From assembly GCA_035690725.1 (NCBI GenBank), contig DASSKF010000058.1, forward strand, positions 1 to 33,155: a stretch of 33,155 nt of DNA, written 5' to 3'. The notes below the pieces were generated by a model. That model saw only the letters and a list, made by a program, of their open reading frames with translations. It did no database searches and was not told the origin of the DNA. Source of the DNA: DASSKF01 sp035690725 (GTDB taxonomy: Bacteria > Actinomycetota > Actinomycetes > Actinomycetales > Dermatophilaceae). Position 1 is the stretch's first letter. Each line of letters begins with the position of its first letter. Shown here piece by piece: positions 1 to 7,741 of the stretch. The translations under genes were made by a program, and so were the position numbers.

Positions 1-366
1 GGCCGCCTGCCGCGCGAACGACATCATCAGCAGCGCGCCGATCGCGAAGTTCGGTGCGATGAGGACGCCGGTGTCGGGCCGGTCGGCGAGCGCGCCGCGC
101 AGCTGGTCGAGCCGCTCCTCGTCCCAGCCGGTGGTGCCCACGACGGCGTGGACGCCGCGCTCGACGCAGTGGGCGACGTTCCCCGGCGACGAGGCCGGCA
201 CCGTCAGCTCGACGGCGACGTCGGCACCGCCGAGGTCGCCGAGCTCGTCGTCGTGCCCGAACCGGCCCACCAGCTCCAGGTCATCGGCCGCCACCACGGC
301 CCCGCACGCCTGGGAGCCCATCCGCCCGGACGCGCCGATCACCGCCACCTTGATGTGGTCACTCAC
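1..366 (-). CDS. dapB: 4-hydroxy-tetrahydrodipicolinate reductase, N-terminal part (cut by window edge)
   Basis: This is the first 122 codons of DapB, the NAD(P)H-dependent reductase of the lysine and meso-diaminopimelate pathway, which acts in the cytoplasm. The N-terminus shows the Rossmann nucleotide-binding motif GASGRMG at about residues 10-16. It is followed by VGTTGW and by APNFAIGALLMM, the family signatures for cofactor binding and the hinge to the catalytic domain. The catalytic domain lies outside the window. The start is a GTG whose first bases overlap the stop of the upstream exporter gene (GTGAGTGA, 8-base overlap), so the two are probably translationally coupled. In many actinobacteria dapB sits downstream of pnp with an M16 peptidase between them; here that place is taken by unrelated transport genes. 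Confidence 0.95.
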   Translation of the reverse strand, partial: MSDHIKVAVIGASGRMGSQACGAVVAADDLELVGRFGHDDELGDLGGADVAVELTVPASSPGNVAHCVERGVHAVVGTTGWDEERLDQLRGALADRPDTGVLIAPNFAIGALLMMSFARQAA

Positions 367-1792
367 GGGCAGCAGCGTAGTTGGGCCCGTTGCGGACCAG
401 CGCCCCGGCGACGAGGCCCCCCAGCACGAGCAGGACGGCGCAGGCCCACATCGCCCGGTCGTAGCCGGCGGTGAAGACCTCCGCCCGCTGGTAGTCGTCC
501 CCGCTCAGGCCCACGGCCGCGGGCAGCGCCGACACGGCCAGCAGGCTGCCGGCCCGGGCGATGGCGTTGTTGACGCCGCTCGCCACTCCGGCGTGCTGGT
601 CGGGTGCGGCGGCCAGCACGGTGGACGTCAGCGGCGCGACGAGCAGCACGAGACCGAGCCCGAAGACGGTGACGCCCGGGAAGACGTCGCGCCAGTAGTG
701 GGCACCCTCCCCCACCCCGGTGAGCAGCGCCGTGCCGAGCGCGCAGACGAGCGGGCCCACCGCCATGGGCAGCCGCGGGCCGATCCGGGTCGCCAGCTCA
801 CCGCCGCGGGAGGAGAACAGCAGCATCAGCACGGTGATCGGCACGCTGGCCAGACCCGCCTGGAGGGGCGACCACCCGGAGCTGGTCTGCAGCTGCAGGA
901 CGAGGAAGAAGAGCACCGCACCCAGCGCGGCATACACGAGGAGGGTCATCCCGTTGGCGGCGCTGAACTGGCGCACGCCGAACAGGTCCACGGGCACCAT
1001 CGCGTCCCGGTTGCGCCGTTCCCAGACGACGAACCCCACACCCGCCAGCGCCCCGGCGGCGCCGGCCAGCGCCACCGGCAGCGGCCCCAGGGTGCCCATC
1101 TCGATGAGCGCGAAGGTGATCCCCGCCAGGCCGAGCACGGCGAGGGCCGCCCCGACCGGGTCGTAGCGGCGGGTGAGCGAGGCGTCCCGGCTCTCCGGCA
1201 CGCACCGCTGGGTGACGAACACCGTGATGGCCGCCAGGGGGAGGTTGAGCAGGAACACCCAGCGCCAGCTGGCGGCCTGGACCAGCCAGCCGCCGACGAG
1301 CGGGCCGATCGCGGCGGCGATCCCGCCGAGCCCGGCCCAGGCGCCGATGGTGCGGCCCCGGTCGGCCGGCTGGAACGAGCTCTGGATCAGCGCCAGGCTG
1401 CCCGGGGTCAGCAGCGCGGCACCGACCCCCTGCAGCACCCGGGCGAGGATCAGCTGGGTGGGCGTCTGTGCGGCGGCGCACAGGGCCGAGGCCAGTGCGA
1501 ACCAGACGACGCCGACGGTGAACACCCGGCGCCGGCCGAGCCGGTCGCCGAGCGACCCGCCGATGAGGATGAGCGAGGCGAGCGAGAGCAGGTAGCCGTT
1601 GGTCACCCACTGCAGCTGGGCGAGCCCCGCGTCGAGGTGGCGGCCGATCTGGCGCAGCGCGACGTTCACGACGGTGCTGTCGAGCAGCGCCATCCCCGAG
1701 CCGAGGACCGTGGCGACCAGCACCCAACGGCCCCGGGCGGAGCGGTAGCTGAGCTGCCCGGCCGCGGCGCCGGCATCCGGTGCACCCGACAT
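359..1792 (-). CDS. MFS multidrug exporter, DHA2 (EmrB/QacA) type
   Basis: This is a 477-residue membrane protein of the 14-helix drug:H+ antiporter-2 family, which exports hydrophobic compounds using the proton gradient. The first helix carries the family signature LDSTVVNVALRQIG. The loop after helix 2 has motif A (GSLGDRLGRRR), and SWRWVFLLNLPLA follows helix 5 as usual in DHA2 members. I chose the ATG that gives MSGAPDAG; an upstream ATG would add 15 Arg-rich residues that do not look like family sequence. No convincing ribosome binding site is visible. The gene overlaps dapB by 8 bases downstream and is divergent from the NCS1 permease, with 71 bases between them. The substrate cannot be told from sequence. 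No regulator is adjacent. Confidence 0.9.
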   Translation of the reverse strand: MSGAPDAGAAAGQLSYRSARGRWVLVATVLGSGMALLDSTVVNVALRQIGRHLDAGLAQLQWVTNGYLLSLASLILIGGSLGDRLGRRRVFTVGVVWFALASALCAAAQTPTQLILARVLQGVGAALLTPGSLALIQSSFQPADRGRTIGAWAGLGGIAAAIGPLVGGWLVQAASWRWVFLLNLPLAAITVFVTQRCVPESRDASLTRRYDPVGAALAVLGLAGITFALIEMGTLGPLPVALAGAAGALAGVGFVVWERRNRDAMVPVDLFGVRQFSAANGMTLLVYAALGAVLFFLVLQLQTSSGWSPLQAGLASVPITVLMLLFSSRGGELATRIGPRLPMAVGPLVCALGTALLTGVGEGAHYWRDVFPGVTVFGLGLVLLVAPLTSTVLAAAPDQHAGVASGVNNAIARAGSLLAVSALPAAVGLSGDDYQRAEVFTAGYDRAMWACAVLLVLGGLVAGALVRNGPNYAAARE

Positions 1793-1863
1793 GCAGCGAA
1801 CGCTACGCGGCCGGCGGCGTGCGCTGCTGGTCAGCACGGCTGCGGTGGTGGCACGCTCACCCC

Positions 1864-3357
1864 ATGAGCACCACGACCCGCACCGCGGGTGAGACCAGGC
1901 GTCTCGGCGTCGAGACCACCGGCATCGAGATCATCGAGGAGCAGGACCGCACGGCGCGGCCCGCCGACCTGTTCTGGCCGTGGTTCGCGGCCAACGTCTC
2001 CGTCTTCGGCATCAGCTACGGCTCGTTCATCCTCGGCTTCGGGATCTCCTTCGGTCAGGCGATCCTCGTCGCCGTCGTCGGCATCGTGCTGAGCTTCCTC
2101 GCCTGCGGGGTCATCGCGATCGCGGGCAAGCGCGGCTCCGCGCCCACGATGATCCTGTCCCGGGCCGCATTCGGCGTGCAGGGGCAGAAGCTGCCCGGCG
2201 TCGTCTCCTGGCTCACCTCGATCGGGTGGGAGACGTTCCTCGCCATCCTGGCGACGCTCGCCACCGCCACCGTCTTCCGCGAGCTCGGCTGGGGCGGAGG
2301 CACGACCACGAAGATCGGCGCCTGCGTCGTCGTCGCGGCCCTCATCGTCATCGCGTCGGTCGCCGGCTACCACCTGATCATGAAGCTGCAGTCGGTCCTG
2401 ACCTGGATCACCGGGATCGTGACGATCGTCTACGTCGCGCTGACGCTCCCCGACATCCACCTCAGCGCGGTCACCTCGCTGCCGTCCGGCTCCACCCAGC
2501 AGGTGATCGGTGCCCTCGTCATGGTGATGACCGGGTTCGGGCTCGGCTGGATCAACATCGCGGCGGACTGGTCCCGCTACCAGCGCCGCGACGCCTCCGG
2601 CCCGGCGGTCGTGTTCTGGAACACCTTCGGCGGCGCGATCGCCCCGGTCCTGCTGGTGGTCTACGGCATCGCGCTCGCCGGCTCGTCCCAGAAGCTCAGC
2701 GACGGCATCGCCGCGGACCCGATCGGCACCCTCGCCACGATCCTGCCGACCTGGTTCCTCGTGCCGTTCCTCGTCGCCAGCGTCCTGGCGCTGGTCAGCG
2801 GCGCCGTGCTCGGGATCTACTCCTCCGGCCTGACCCTGCTGTCCCTCGGCGTACGGATCCCGCGCCCCTCGGCGGCGTTCGTCGACGGCGTGATCCTGAC
2901 CGTCGGCACCGTCTACGTGGTCTTCTTCGCGACCGACTTCCTCGGCCCGTTCCAGTCCTTCCTCATCACCCTCGGGGTCCCGCTCGCGTCCTGGGCCGGC
3001 GTGATGATGGCCGACATCGCCCTGCGGCGGCGCGACTACGACGACGACGCCCTGTTCGACTCCGCCGGCCGCTACGGCGCCGTCGACTGGGCCGCGATCG
3101 GCACCATGGTGGTCGCCTCGGTCATCGGCTGGGGCCTGGTGATCAACACCTTCGCCGAGGACGCCTCCTGGAACAACTGGCAGGGCTACCTGCTCGGTCC
3201 CCTCGGGCTGGGAGGCAAGGACGGCGCGTGGGCCTACGCCAACCTCGGTGTGCTCGTCTCGCTCGCCCTGTCGTTCGTGGCGACCTGGCTGCTGCGCCGC
3301 GGCACCGTGCACCACCAGGAGCAGGGGTATGCCGTGAGCTCACCGGAGCGGGTGTGA
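1864..3357 (+). CDS. NCS1-family permease (cytosine/purine/uracil/allantoin type)
   Basis: This 497-residue polytopic membrane protein has about 12 predicted hydrophobic segments. It opens with a charged cytoplasmic N-terminus (ETTGIEIIEEQDRTARPADLFWPWFAANVSVFG) typical of bacterial NCS1 carriers. These import nucleobases, allantoin, hydantoins or related vitamins with H+ or Na+. Conserved-looking features are the helix-1 segment FAANVSVFGISYG, SRAAFGVQGQ in helix 3, and NIAADWSRY in the middle, a position where NCS1 proteins carry a substrate-site motif. The ATG start removes a longer in-frame extension with no hydrophobic or family-like sequence. Its stop overlaps the start of the cysteine hydrolase by GTGA, so transporter and enzyme are probably co-translated and act on the same N-containing compound. 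The exact substrate is unknown. Confidence 0.9.
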   Translation: MSTTTRTAGETRRLGVETTGIEIIEEQDRTARPADLFWPWFAANVSVFGISYGSFILGFGISFGQAILVAVVGIVLSFLACGVIAIAGKRGSAPTMILSRAAFGVQGQKLPGVVSWLTSIGWETFLAILATLATATVFRELGWGGGTTTKIGACVVVAALIVIASVAGYHLIMKLQSVLTWITGIVTIVYVALTLPDIHLSAVTSLPSGSTQQVIGALVMVMTGFGLGWINIAADWSRYQRRDASGPAVVFWNTFGGAIAPVLLVVYGIALAGSSQKLSDGIAADPIGTLATILPTWFLVPFLVASVLALVSGAVLGIYSSGLTLLSLGVRIPRPSAAFVDGVILTVGTVYVVFFATDFLGPFQSFLITLGVPLASWAGVMMADIALRRRDYDDDALFDSAGRYGAVDWAAIGTMVVASVIGWGLVINTFAEDASWNNWQGYLLGPLGLGGKDGAWAYANLGVLVSLALSFVATWLLRRGTVHHQEQGYAVSSPERV

Positions 3358-3944
3358 CCTCGCCCGAGGCGCCCCGCTCGTCGACGGCGGACACCCGGTC
3401 GGACCGGCCGTGGCTGGTCGCGGTCGACTTCCAGCGGGTGTTCGGGGACCCCGCGAGCCCGTGGTGCGCCCCGCGCTACGCCGAGGCCGCGGAGAACGCG
3501 GTCCGCCTCGCCGAGCACTTCGGTGACCGCTGTGTCTTCACGCGATTCATCGCCCCGGCTGAGCCGCGCGGCGCCTGGGTGCCGTACTACGAGGAGTTCC
3601 CGTTCGCGCTCGAGCCGCCCGACGCGGGACTCTACGAGCTGACCGAGCAGGTCGCGCCGCTCGCCGCCCGCACCCTCGAGGCCACCACCTTCGGCAAGTG
3701 GGGACCACAGCTGGCCGATCTCGTCGGGCCGGACGCCGAGCTCGTGGTCTGCGGGGTCTCCACCGACTGCTGCGTGATCTCGACCGTCCTGCCCGCGGTG
3801 GACGCCGGCGCCCACGTCACCGTGGTCAGCGACGCGTGCGCCGGCTCCGATGAGGTGAACCACCAGAAGGCGCTGGACGTGATGGAGCTCTACGCACCGC
3901 TGGTCGACCTCGCCACCACCGACGACCTGCTCAGCCACAACTGA
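3354..3944 (+). CDS. Cysteine hydrolase, isochorismatase/nicotinamidase superfamily
   Basis: This is a 196-residue cytoplasmic hydrolase with the complete isochorismatase-like catalytic triad. Asp25 lies in LVAVDFQRVF, Lys115 in TTFGKWGPQL, and the nucleophile Cys140 in GVSTDCCV. Relatives hydrolyse amides or ureides such as nicotinamide, N-carbamoylsarcosine, biuret or ureidoacrylate. The GTG start overlaps the stop of the NCS1 permease (GTGA), which points to a two-gene uptake-and-hydrolysis unit for a nitrogen compound. A pyrimidine, purine or ureide breakdown product is the natural guess, but it is inference. No other catabolic gene is next to it. The first 18 residues are Pro/Ser-rich and may be disordered. 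Confidence 0.9.
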   Translation: MTSPEAPRSSTADTRSDRPWLVAVDFQRVFGDPASPWCAPRYAEAAENAVRLAEHFGDRCVFTRFIAPAEPRGAWVPYYEEFPFALEPPDAGLYELTEQVAPLAARTLEATTFGKWGPQLADLVGPDAELVVCGVSTDCCVISTVLPAVDAGAHVTVVSDACAGSDEVNHQKALDVMELYAPLVDLATTDDLLSHN

Positions 3945-4013
3945 CCGGACACGACTTCCGCGAGCGCTCTCGGCCCGAAACCGCGAAACCGCTCTCGGGA
4001 CGGGTGTCCGGTC
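3943..4013. repeat. Long-loop inverted repeat between convergent genes
   Basis: The arms GACCGGACAC (3943-3952) and GTGTCCGGTC (4004-4013) are perfect 10-base complements. They lie between the convergent hydrolase and VOC genes, and the left arm begins inside the hydrolase stop codon. The 51-base interior contains two copies of CGCTCTCGG. There is no T-run. It may act as a bidirectional terminator, but the long loop makes this uncertain. Confidence 0.35.
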
Positions 4014-4025
4014 GGGTGGGAGGGG

Positions 4026-4418
4026 TCAGGGGCGGCGGGTACCCAGCTCGGCGTCGCTGCGCAGCACGCAGAACTCGTTGCCCTCCGGGTCGGCGAGGAC
4101 CGCCCAGCCCCCGTCCGGGTGGCGGCGGTCGTCCACGAGCGTGGCACCGGCGGCGAGGAGCCGCTCGACCTCCTCGTCCCGGGTCCGGTCGGTGGGCCGC
4201 AGGTCGAGGTGCAGCCGGTTGCGCACCTGCTTGTCGTCGGGGACGTCGATGAACAGCAGCCGTCCGGAGCCACCCGGCTCGATGATCATGCACTCCTCGT
4301 GGCCGGGCTCGTTCGGGTCGTCCGGGATCTCCGTCCAGCCCAGGACACCGGCCCACCAGAGGGACTGGTCGTAGGCGTTGCGTGCGTTGATCGACGTGTG
4401 CGAGATGCGGGAGGTCAT
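4026..4418 (-). CDS. VOC-superfamily (glyoxalase/bleomycin-resistance-like) protein
   Basis: This 130-residue protein has the paired beta-alpha-beta-beta-beta architecture of the vicinal oxygen chelate fold. The first half runs from ISHTSINARNAYDQSLWWAGVLGW. The second half is seen in NRLHLDLRPTD and ends in GWAVLADPEGNEFCVL, the usual closing strand of Glyoxalase-like domains. Metal ligand candidates are His8 in the first half, His/Asp in LHLDL, and the Glu of GNEFC. Members include dioxygenases, lyases and antibiotic-binding proteins, so no substrate can be assigned. I chose the internal ATG giving MTSRISH because the upstream 29 codons are Arg/Pro-rich and not family-like. It is monocistronic, convergent with the hydrolase gene, and separated from pnp by a strong terminator-like hairpin. 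Confidence 0.85.
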   Translation of the reverse strand: MTSRISHTSINARNAYDQSLWWAGVLGWTEIPDDPNEPGHEECMIIEPGGSGRLLFIDVPDDKQVRNRLHLDLRPTDRTRDEEVERLLAAGATLVDDRRHPDGGWAVLADPEGNEFCVLRSDAELGTRRP

Positions 4419-4493
4419 GCCCGCCGAGGGTAGGGCCGGCCACCCGGCACGTCGACACGTTTTCGGCAGCGCCCGCACGCGTCGGGAGACGGG

Positions 4494-4531
4494 ACGGCCC
4501 GGCACACCCTCGATCAGGTGTGCCGGGCCGT
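4494..4531 (-). terminator. Strong hairpin downstream of pnp
   Basis: A perfect 15-base stem, ACGGCCCGGCACACC paired with GGTGTGCCGGGCCGT, encloses an 8-base loop about 20 bases after the pnp stop codon. There is no downstream T-run on the minus strand, which fits the U-less terminators common in actinobacteria. It separates pnp from the VOC gene and could also serve as a 3' end stabiliser. Confidence 0.8.
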
Positions 4532-4550
4532 GCCGTTCACGTCGGACGCG

Positions 4551-7091
4551 TCAGTCCGCGGCGTCCCCCGAGGTGGAGGGGGCCGCGTGCTCCGGCTCAC
4601 CGGACTCCGAGCTCACCGCGGGGCGGTCGTCGTGGCCGTTCCCGCCACGACCGCGGCCGCCTCGGCGGCGACGGTTGCGGTTGCGGTTGCGACCGCCGCC
4701 GGACTCGCCGTCGCCGTGGGAGTCCCCGTGCGAGTCGTCGTGCGAGTCGTCGTGCGAGTCGTCGTGGGAGTCGTCGTGGGAGTCATCCGCGGCCTCGGGG
4801 GAGGACCCGCCGTCGCTGGCCCGGCCGTCGTCGGAGCCGCCGTCGGAGTGCTCACCCTCGGCGAGCACCGCCGCCAGCGAGAGCTTGCCGCGCGGGTCGA
4901 TCTCCTTGAGCTCGACCTGGATCTTCTGGCCGACCTTGACCACGTCGTCGACCGAGTCGATGCGCTTGCCGCCGACCAGCTTGCGGACCTCGGAGATGTG
5001 CAGCAGGCCGTCCTTGCCCGGCAGCAGCGAGACGAACGCCCCGAAGGTCGTCGTCTTCACCACGGTGCCGAGGAACCGCTCGCCGACCTCCGGCATCTGC
5101 GGGTTCGCGATGGCGTTGACCGCCGCGCGGGCCGCCTCCGCGGAGGGCCCGTCGGTCGCGCCGATGTAGACAGTGCCGTCGTCCTCGATCGAGATCTGGG
5201 CGCCGGTGTCCTCCTGGATCTGGTTGATCATCTTGCCCTTCGGGCCGATGACCTCACCGATCTTGTCGACGGGCACCTGCACGCTGATCACGCGCGGGGC
5301 GTACGGGCTCATCTCGTCCGGCCCGTCGATGGCCTCGTTCATCACGTCGAGGATGTGCAGCCGGGCCTCGCGGGCCTGGGTCAGCGCACCACCGAGCACG
5401 GAGGCGGGGATGCCGTCGAGCTTGGTGTCGAGCTGGATCGCGGTGACGAAGTCCTTGGTGCCGGCGACCTTGAAGTCCATGTCGCCGAAGGCGTCCTCGG
5501 CGCCGAGGATGTCCGTGAGCGCCGCGTAGGCGGTTTCGGACTTCCCGGCGTCATTCTGAATCGTGTCGGACACCAGGCCCATCGCGATGCCCGCGACCGG
5601 GGCGCGCAGCGGCACACCGGCGTTGAGCATGGCGAGGGTCGAGGCGCAGACCGAGCCCATCGACGTGGAGCCGTTGGAGCTGACCGCCTCGGAGACCTGG
5701 CGGATCGCGTAGGGGAACTCCTCGCGCGTCGGCAGCACCGGCACGAGGGCACGCTCTGCGAGCGCGCCGTGGCCGACCTCGCGGCGCTTCGGGGATCCGA
5801 CGCGACCGGTCTCCCCGGTGCTGTAGGGCGGGAAGTTGTAGTTGTGCATGTAGCGCTTGCGCGTCACCGGCGAGAGCGTGTCGAGCTGCTGCTCCATCCG
5901 GAGCATGTTCAGCGTGGTCACTCCCAGGATCTGGGTCTCGCCGCGCTCGAACAGCGCCGAGCCGTGGACCCGCGGAAGCACCTCGACCTCGGCCGAGAGC
6001 GCGCGGATGTCCTTCAGGCCGCGGCCGTCGATGCGGACCTTCTCCCGCAGGATGCGCTGGCGGACCAGCTTCTTCTGCACGGCGCGGAACGCGGCGGACA
6101 GCTCCTTCTCGCGGCCGGCGAACGGCCCGGGAGCCTCCTCGGTGCCGCCGAGCCGCTCCTTGAGGCCGGCCTTGATCTCGTCGAGGCGGTCCTCGCGCTC
6201 GGCCTTGCCGGCGATCGTGAGCGCCTGGGCGGCCTCGGTGGAGACGGCCTGCTCGACGGCCTCGTAGGCGTCGTCCTGGTAGTCCAGGAAGAGCGGGAAC
6301 TCCTCCACCTCCTTCGCGGCCTTGGCGGCCAGCTCCGCCTGCGCCTTGCACAGCGTGGCGATGAACTTCTTGGCAGCCTCGAGGCCCTCGGCCACGACCT
6401 CCTCGGTGGGGGCCTGCTTGCCCTGGTTCTTGACCAGGTCCCAGGTGGCCTCGGTGGACTCCGCCTCGACCATCATGATAGCGACATCACTGTCGTCCTC
6501 ACCGTTTTCACCGGCGACGGTACGGCCGGCGACGACCATGTCGAACGTGGAGCGCTCGATGTCGGTGAAGTCGGGGAAGGCGACCCACTGGCCGTCGATG
6601 AGGGACACGCGCACGCCACCGATCGGGCCGCTGAACGGCAGGCCGGAGATCTGCGTGGAGGCGGAGGCGGCGTTGATGGCGAGCACGTCGTACTGGTGCT
6701 CGGGCTTGAGGGCCATCACGGTGATGACGACCTGCACCTCGTTGCGCAGGCCCTTGGTGAAGGTCGGCCGCAGCGGGCGGTCGATCAGTCGGCAGGTCAG
6801 GATGGCGTCGGTCGAGGGACGCCCCTCCCGGCGGAAGAACGAGCCGGGGATCTTGCCCGCGGCGTACATCCGCTCCTCGACGTCGACGGTCAGGGGGAAG
6901 AAGTCGAACTGCTCCTTGGGCTTGCTGCCCGCGGTCGTGGTGGACAGCAGCATGGTCTCGTCGTCGAGGTACGCGGCGACGGCGCCGCCGGCCTGGCGGG
7001 CGAGCCGTCCGGTCTCGAACCGGACCGTGCGGGTGCCGAAGCTGCCATTGTCGATCTTGGCTTCGGCGACGGTGATGTCTGGACCCTCCAT
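4551..7091 (-). CDS. pnp: Polyribonucleotide nucleotidyltransferase / guanosine pentaphosphate synthetase
   Basis: This 846-residue PNPase degrades RNA 3'-to-5' with phosphate and can add 3' tails. Actinobacterial members were historically called guanosine pentaphosphate synthetase. Two RNase PH cores are visible, the first with FFRREGRPS and the second ending in the catalytic AEDAFGDMDFKVAGT segment. A KH domain (VIGPKGKMINQIQEDTGAQI) and an S1 domain (GTVVKTTTFGAFVSLLPGKDGLLHIS) follow. The tail after S1 is long and unusual: about six Asp-Asp-Ser-His or Gly-Asp-Ser-His units (about residues 769-792), then an RNRNRNRRRRGG RNA-binding-like stretch and an acidic end. The chosen ATG has a perfect AGGAGGA ribosome binding site 5-6 bases upstream; the in-frame extension would bypass it. 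It lies downstream of rpsO as in most bacteria, with a large hairpin between. Confidence 0.97.
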   Translation of the reverse strand: MEGPDITVAEAKIDNGSFGTRTVRFETGRLARQAGGAVAAYLDDETMLLSTTTAGSKPKEQFDFFPLTVDVEERMYAAGKIPGSFFRREGRPSTDAILTCRLIDRPLRPTFTKGLRNEVQVVITVMALKPEHQYDVLAINAASASTQISGLPFSGPIGGVRVSLIDGQWVAFPDFTDIERSTFDMVVAGRTVAGENGEDDSDVAIMMVEAESTEATWDLVKNQGKQAPTEEVVAEGLEAAKKFIATLCKAQAELAAKAAKEVEEFPLFLDYQDDAYEAVEQAVSTEAAQALTIAGKAEREDRLDEIKAGLKERLGGTEEAPGPFAGREKELSAAFRAVQKKLVRQRILREKVRIDGRGLKDIRALSAEVEVLPRVHGSALFERGETQILGVTTLNMLRMEQQLDTLSPVTRKRYMHNYNFPPYSTGETGRVGSPKRREVGHGALAERALVPVLPTREEFPYAIRQVSEAVSSNGSTSMGSVCASTLAMLNAGVPLRAPVAGIAMGLVSDTIQNDAGKSETAYAALTDILGAEDAFGDMDFKVAGTKDFVTAIQLDTKLDGIPASVLGGALTQAREARLHILDVMNEAIDGPDEMSPYAPRVISVQVPVDKIGEVIGPKGKMINQIQEDTGAQISIEDDGTVYIGATDGPSAEAARAAVNAIANPQMPEVGERFLGTVVKTTTFGAFVSLLPGKDGLLHISEVRKLVGGKRIDSVDDVVKVGQKIQVELKEIDPRGKLSLAAVLAEGEHSDGGSDDGRASDGGSSPEAADDSHDDSHDDSHDDSHDDSHGDSHGDGESGGGRNRNRNRRRRGGRGRGGNGHDDRPAVSSESGEPEHAAPSTSGDAAD
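4716..4787 (-). repeat. 12-base tandem repeat inside the pnp tail
   Basis: Six consecutive 12-base units of the form GTGSGAGTCSTC (plus-strand view) run through this stretch. Three are identical GTGCGAGTCGTC copies, flanked by GTGGGAGTC variants. In the pnp frame they encode Asp-Asp-Ser-His or Gly-Asp-Ser-His. Identical adjacent copies suggest recent slippage and possible length variation between strains. Confidence 0.9.
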
Positions 7092-7183
7092 TTGGGTCCT
7101 CCTGTTCTCTCTCATGCGTTCGGAGTGCATCGTCGTTGTGCACCCCGCTTGCGACAGCCGCTGCGGGCCCACGCTCCTGCACG

Positions 7184-7222
7184 AATGGGGCGGCTCCTTC
7201 GAGTCGAAGGGGCCGCCCCATT
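7184..7222 (-). promoter_or_regulatory. rpsO-pnp intergenic hairpin (likely RNase processing site/terminator)
   Basis: An 11-base outer stem (AATGGGGCGGC with GCCGCCCCATT) continues, after one mismatch, into a 5-base inner stem with a 5-base loop. It lies 14 bases after the rpsO stop and about 93 bases before the pnp start. In Escherichia coli and Streptomyces this intergenic region folds into hairpins cut by RNase III that control pnp expression. Equivalent use here is inference from position and shape; it could also attenuate rpsO readthrough. Confidence 0.75.
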
Positions 7223-7236
7223 CCGCAGCGAACGTC

Positions 7237-7506
7237 TTATCGGCGCAGTCCGAGACGCTTGATCAGCGAGCGGTAGCGCTCGATGTCGGTGGCCTCGAGG
7301 TAGCGCAGCAGGCGCTTGCGCTGGCCGACCAGCAGCAGCAGGCCGCGCCGGCTGTGGTGGTCGTGCGGGTGCTGACGCGCGTGCTCGGTGAGGTCCTTGA
7401 TGCGCTGGGTCAGCATCGCGACCTGCACCTCGGGAGAACCGGTGTCGCCGTCCTTGGTGGCGTACTCGGTCATGATCTGCTTCTTGACCTCGGCGGTCAG
7501 GGGCAT
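7237..7506 (-). CDS. rpsO: Small ribosomal subunit protein uS15
   Basis: This 89-residue protein has the usual length and sequence of S15, a primary binder of the central domain of 16S rRNA. It shows the conserved GDTGSPEVQVAMLTQRI segment, then HPHDHHSRRGLLLLVGQRKRLLRYL and the terminal IKRLGLRR. The ATG start has an AAAGGAC ribosome binding site about 10 bases upstream; the 31-codon in-frame extension has no family similarity and lies in the leader. It is the first gene of the rpsO-pnp operon. The GATAACCT element about 95 bases upstream may be its promoter. Confidence 0.98.
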   Translation of the reverse strand: MPLTAEVKKQIMTEYATKDGDTGSPEVQVAMLTQRIKDLTEHARQHPHDHHSRRGLLLLVGQRKRLLRYLEATDIERYRSLIKRLGLRR

Positions 7507-7598
7507 GCGGCACCAGTCCTTTGCTCTCGTCGTTGCGCGGCGCACCTGGGCACGTTCACCAGGGCACTGTGGATCCGCGGCCGGCATACGGCGGGGCA

Positions 7599-7604
7599 AG
7601 GTTA
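7599..7604 (-). promoter_or_regulatory. Possible -10 element of rpsO
   Basis: Read on the minus strand, TAACCT within TGATAACCTTG fits the actinobacterial TAnnnT -10 pattern and would give a leader of about 85 bases before rpsO. No good -35 hexamer is seen at 17-19 bases, so this is weak. The rest of the 235 bases between mrdA and rpsO shows nothing else I can name. Confidence 0.3.
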
Positions 7605-7741
7605 TCAGCGCTGCAGGTCAGGGCCCTAATCGACCGACCGGAACGGCTTCCCCCGCAGGGCCCCAACTTCAGCCGCGGCGCAGCGACGGTAGTCGGCCCC
7701 GGGGACCATCTGTGGCGCTGGGCCCCCACTGCAACGGCGGC

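Noticed and set aside
1831..3315. Minus-strand reading frame opposite the NCS1 permease
   Set aside because: The product is Asp/Arg/Gly/His-rich nonsense, while the plus strand encodes a clear membrane transporter.
4716..4787. Possible CRISPR-like or minisatellite array
   Set aside because: Units are 12 bases with no spacers and stay in the pnp frame, so they are coding repeats.
4518..7262. Very long plus-strand reading frame opposite pnp
   Set aside because: It is the antisense shadow of the pnp gene, a frequent effect of high GC; its sequence is low-complexity Arg/Gly/Asp/Leu and has no family features.
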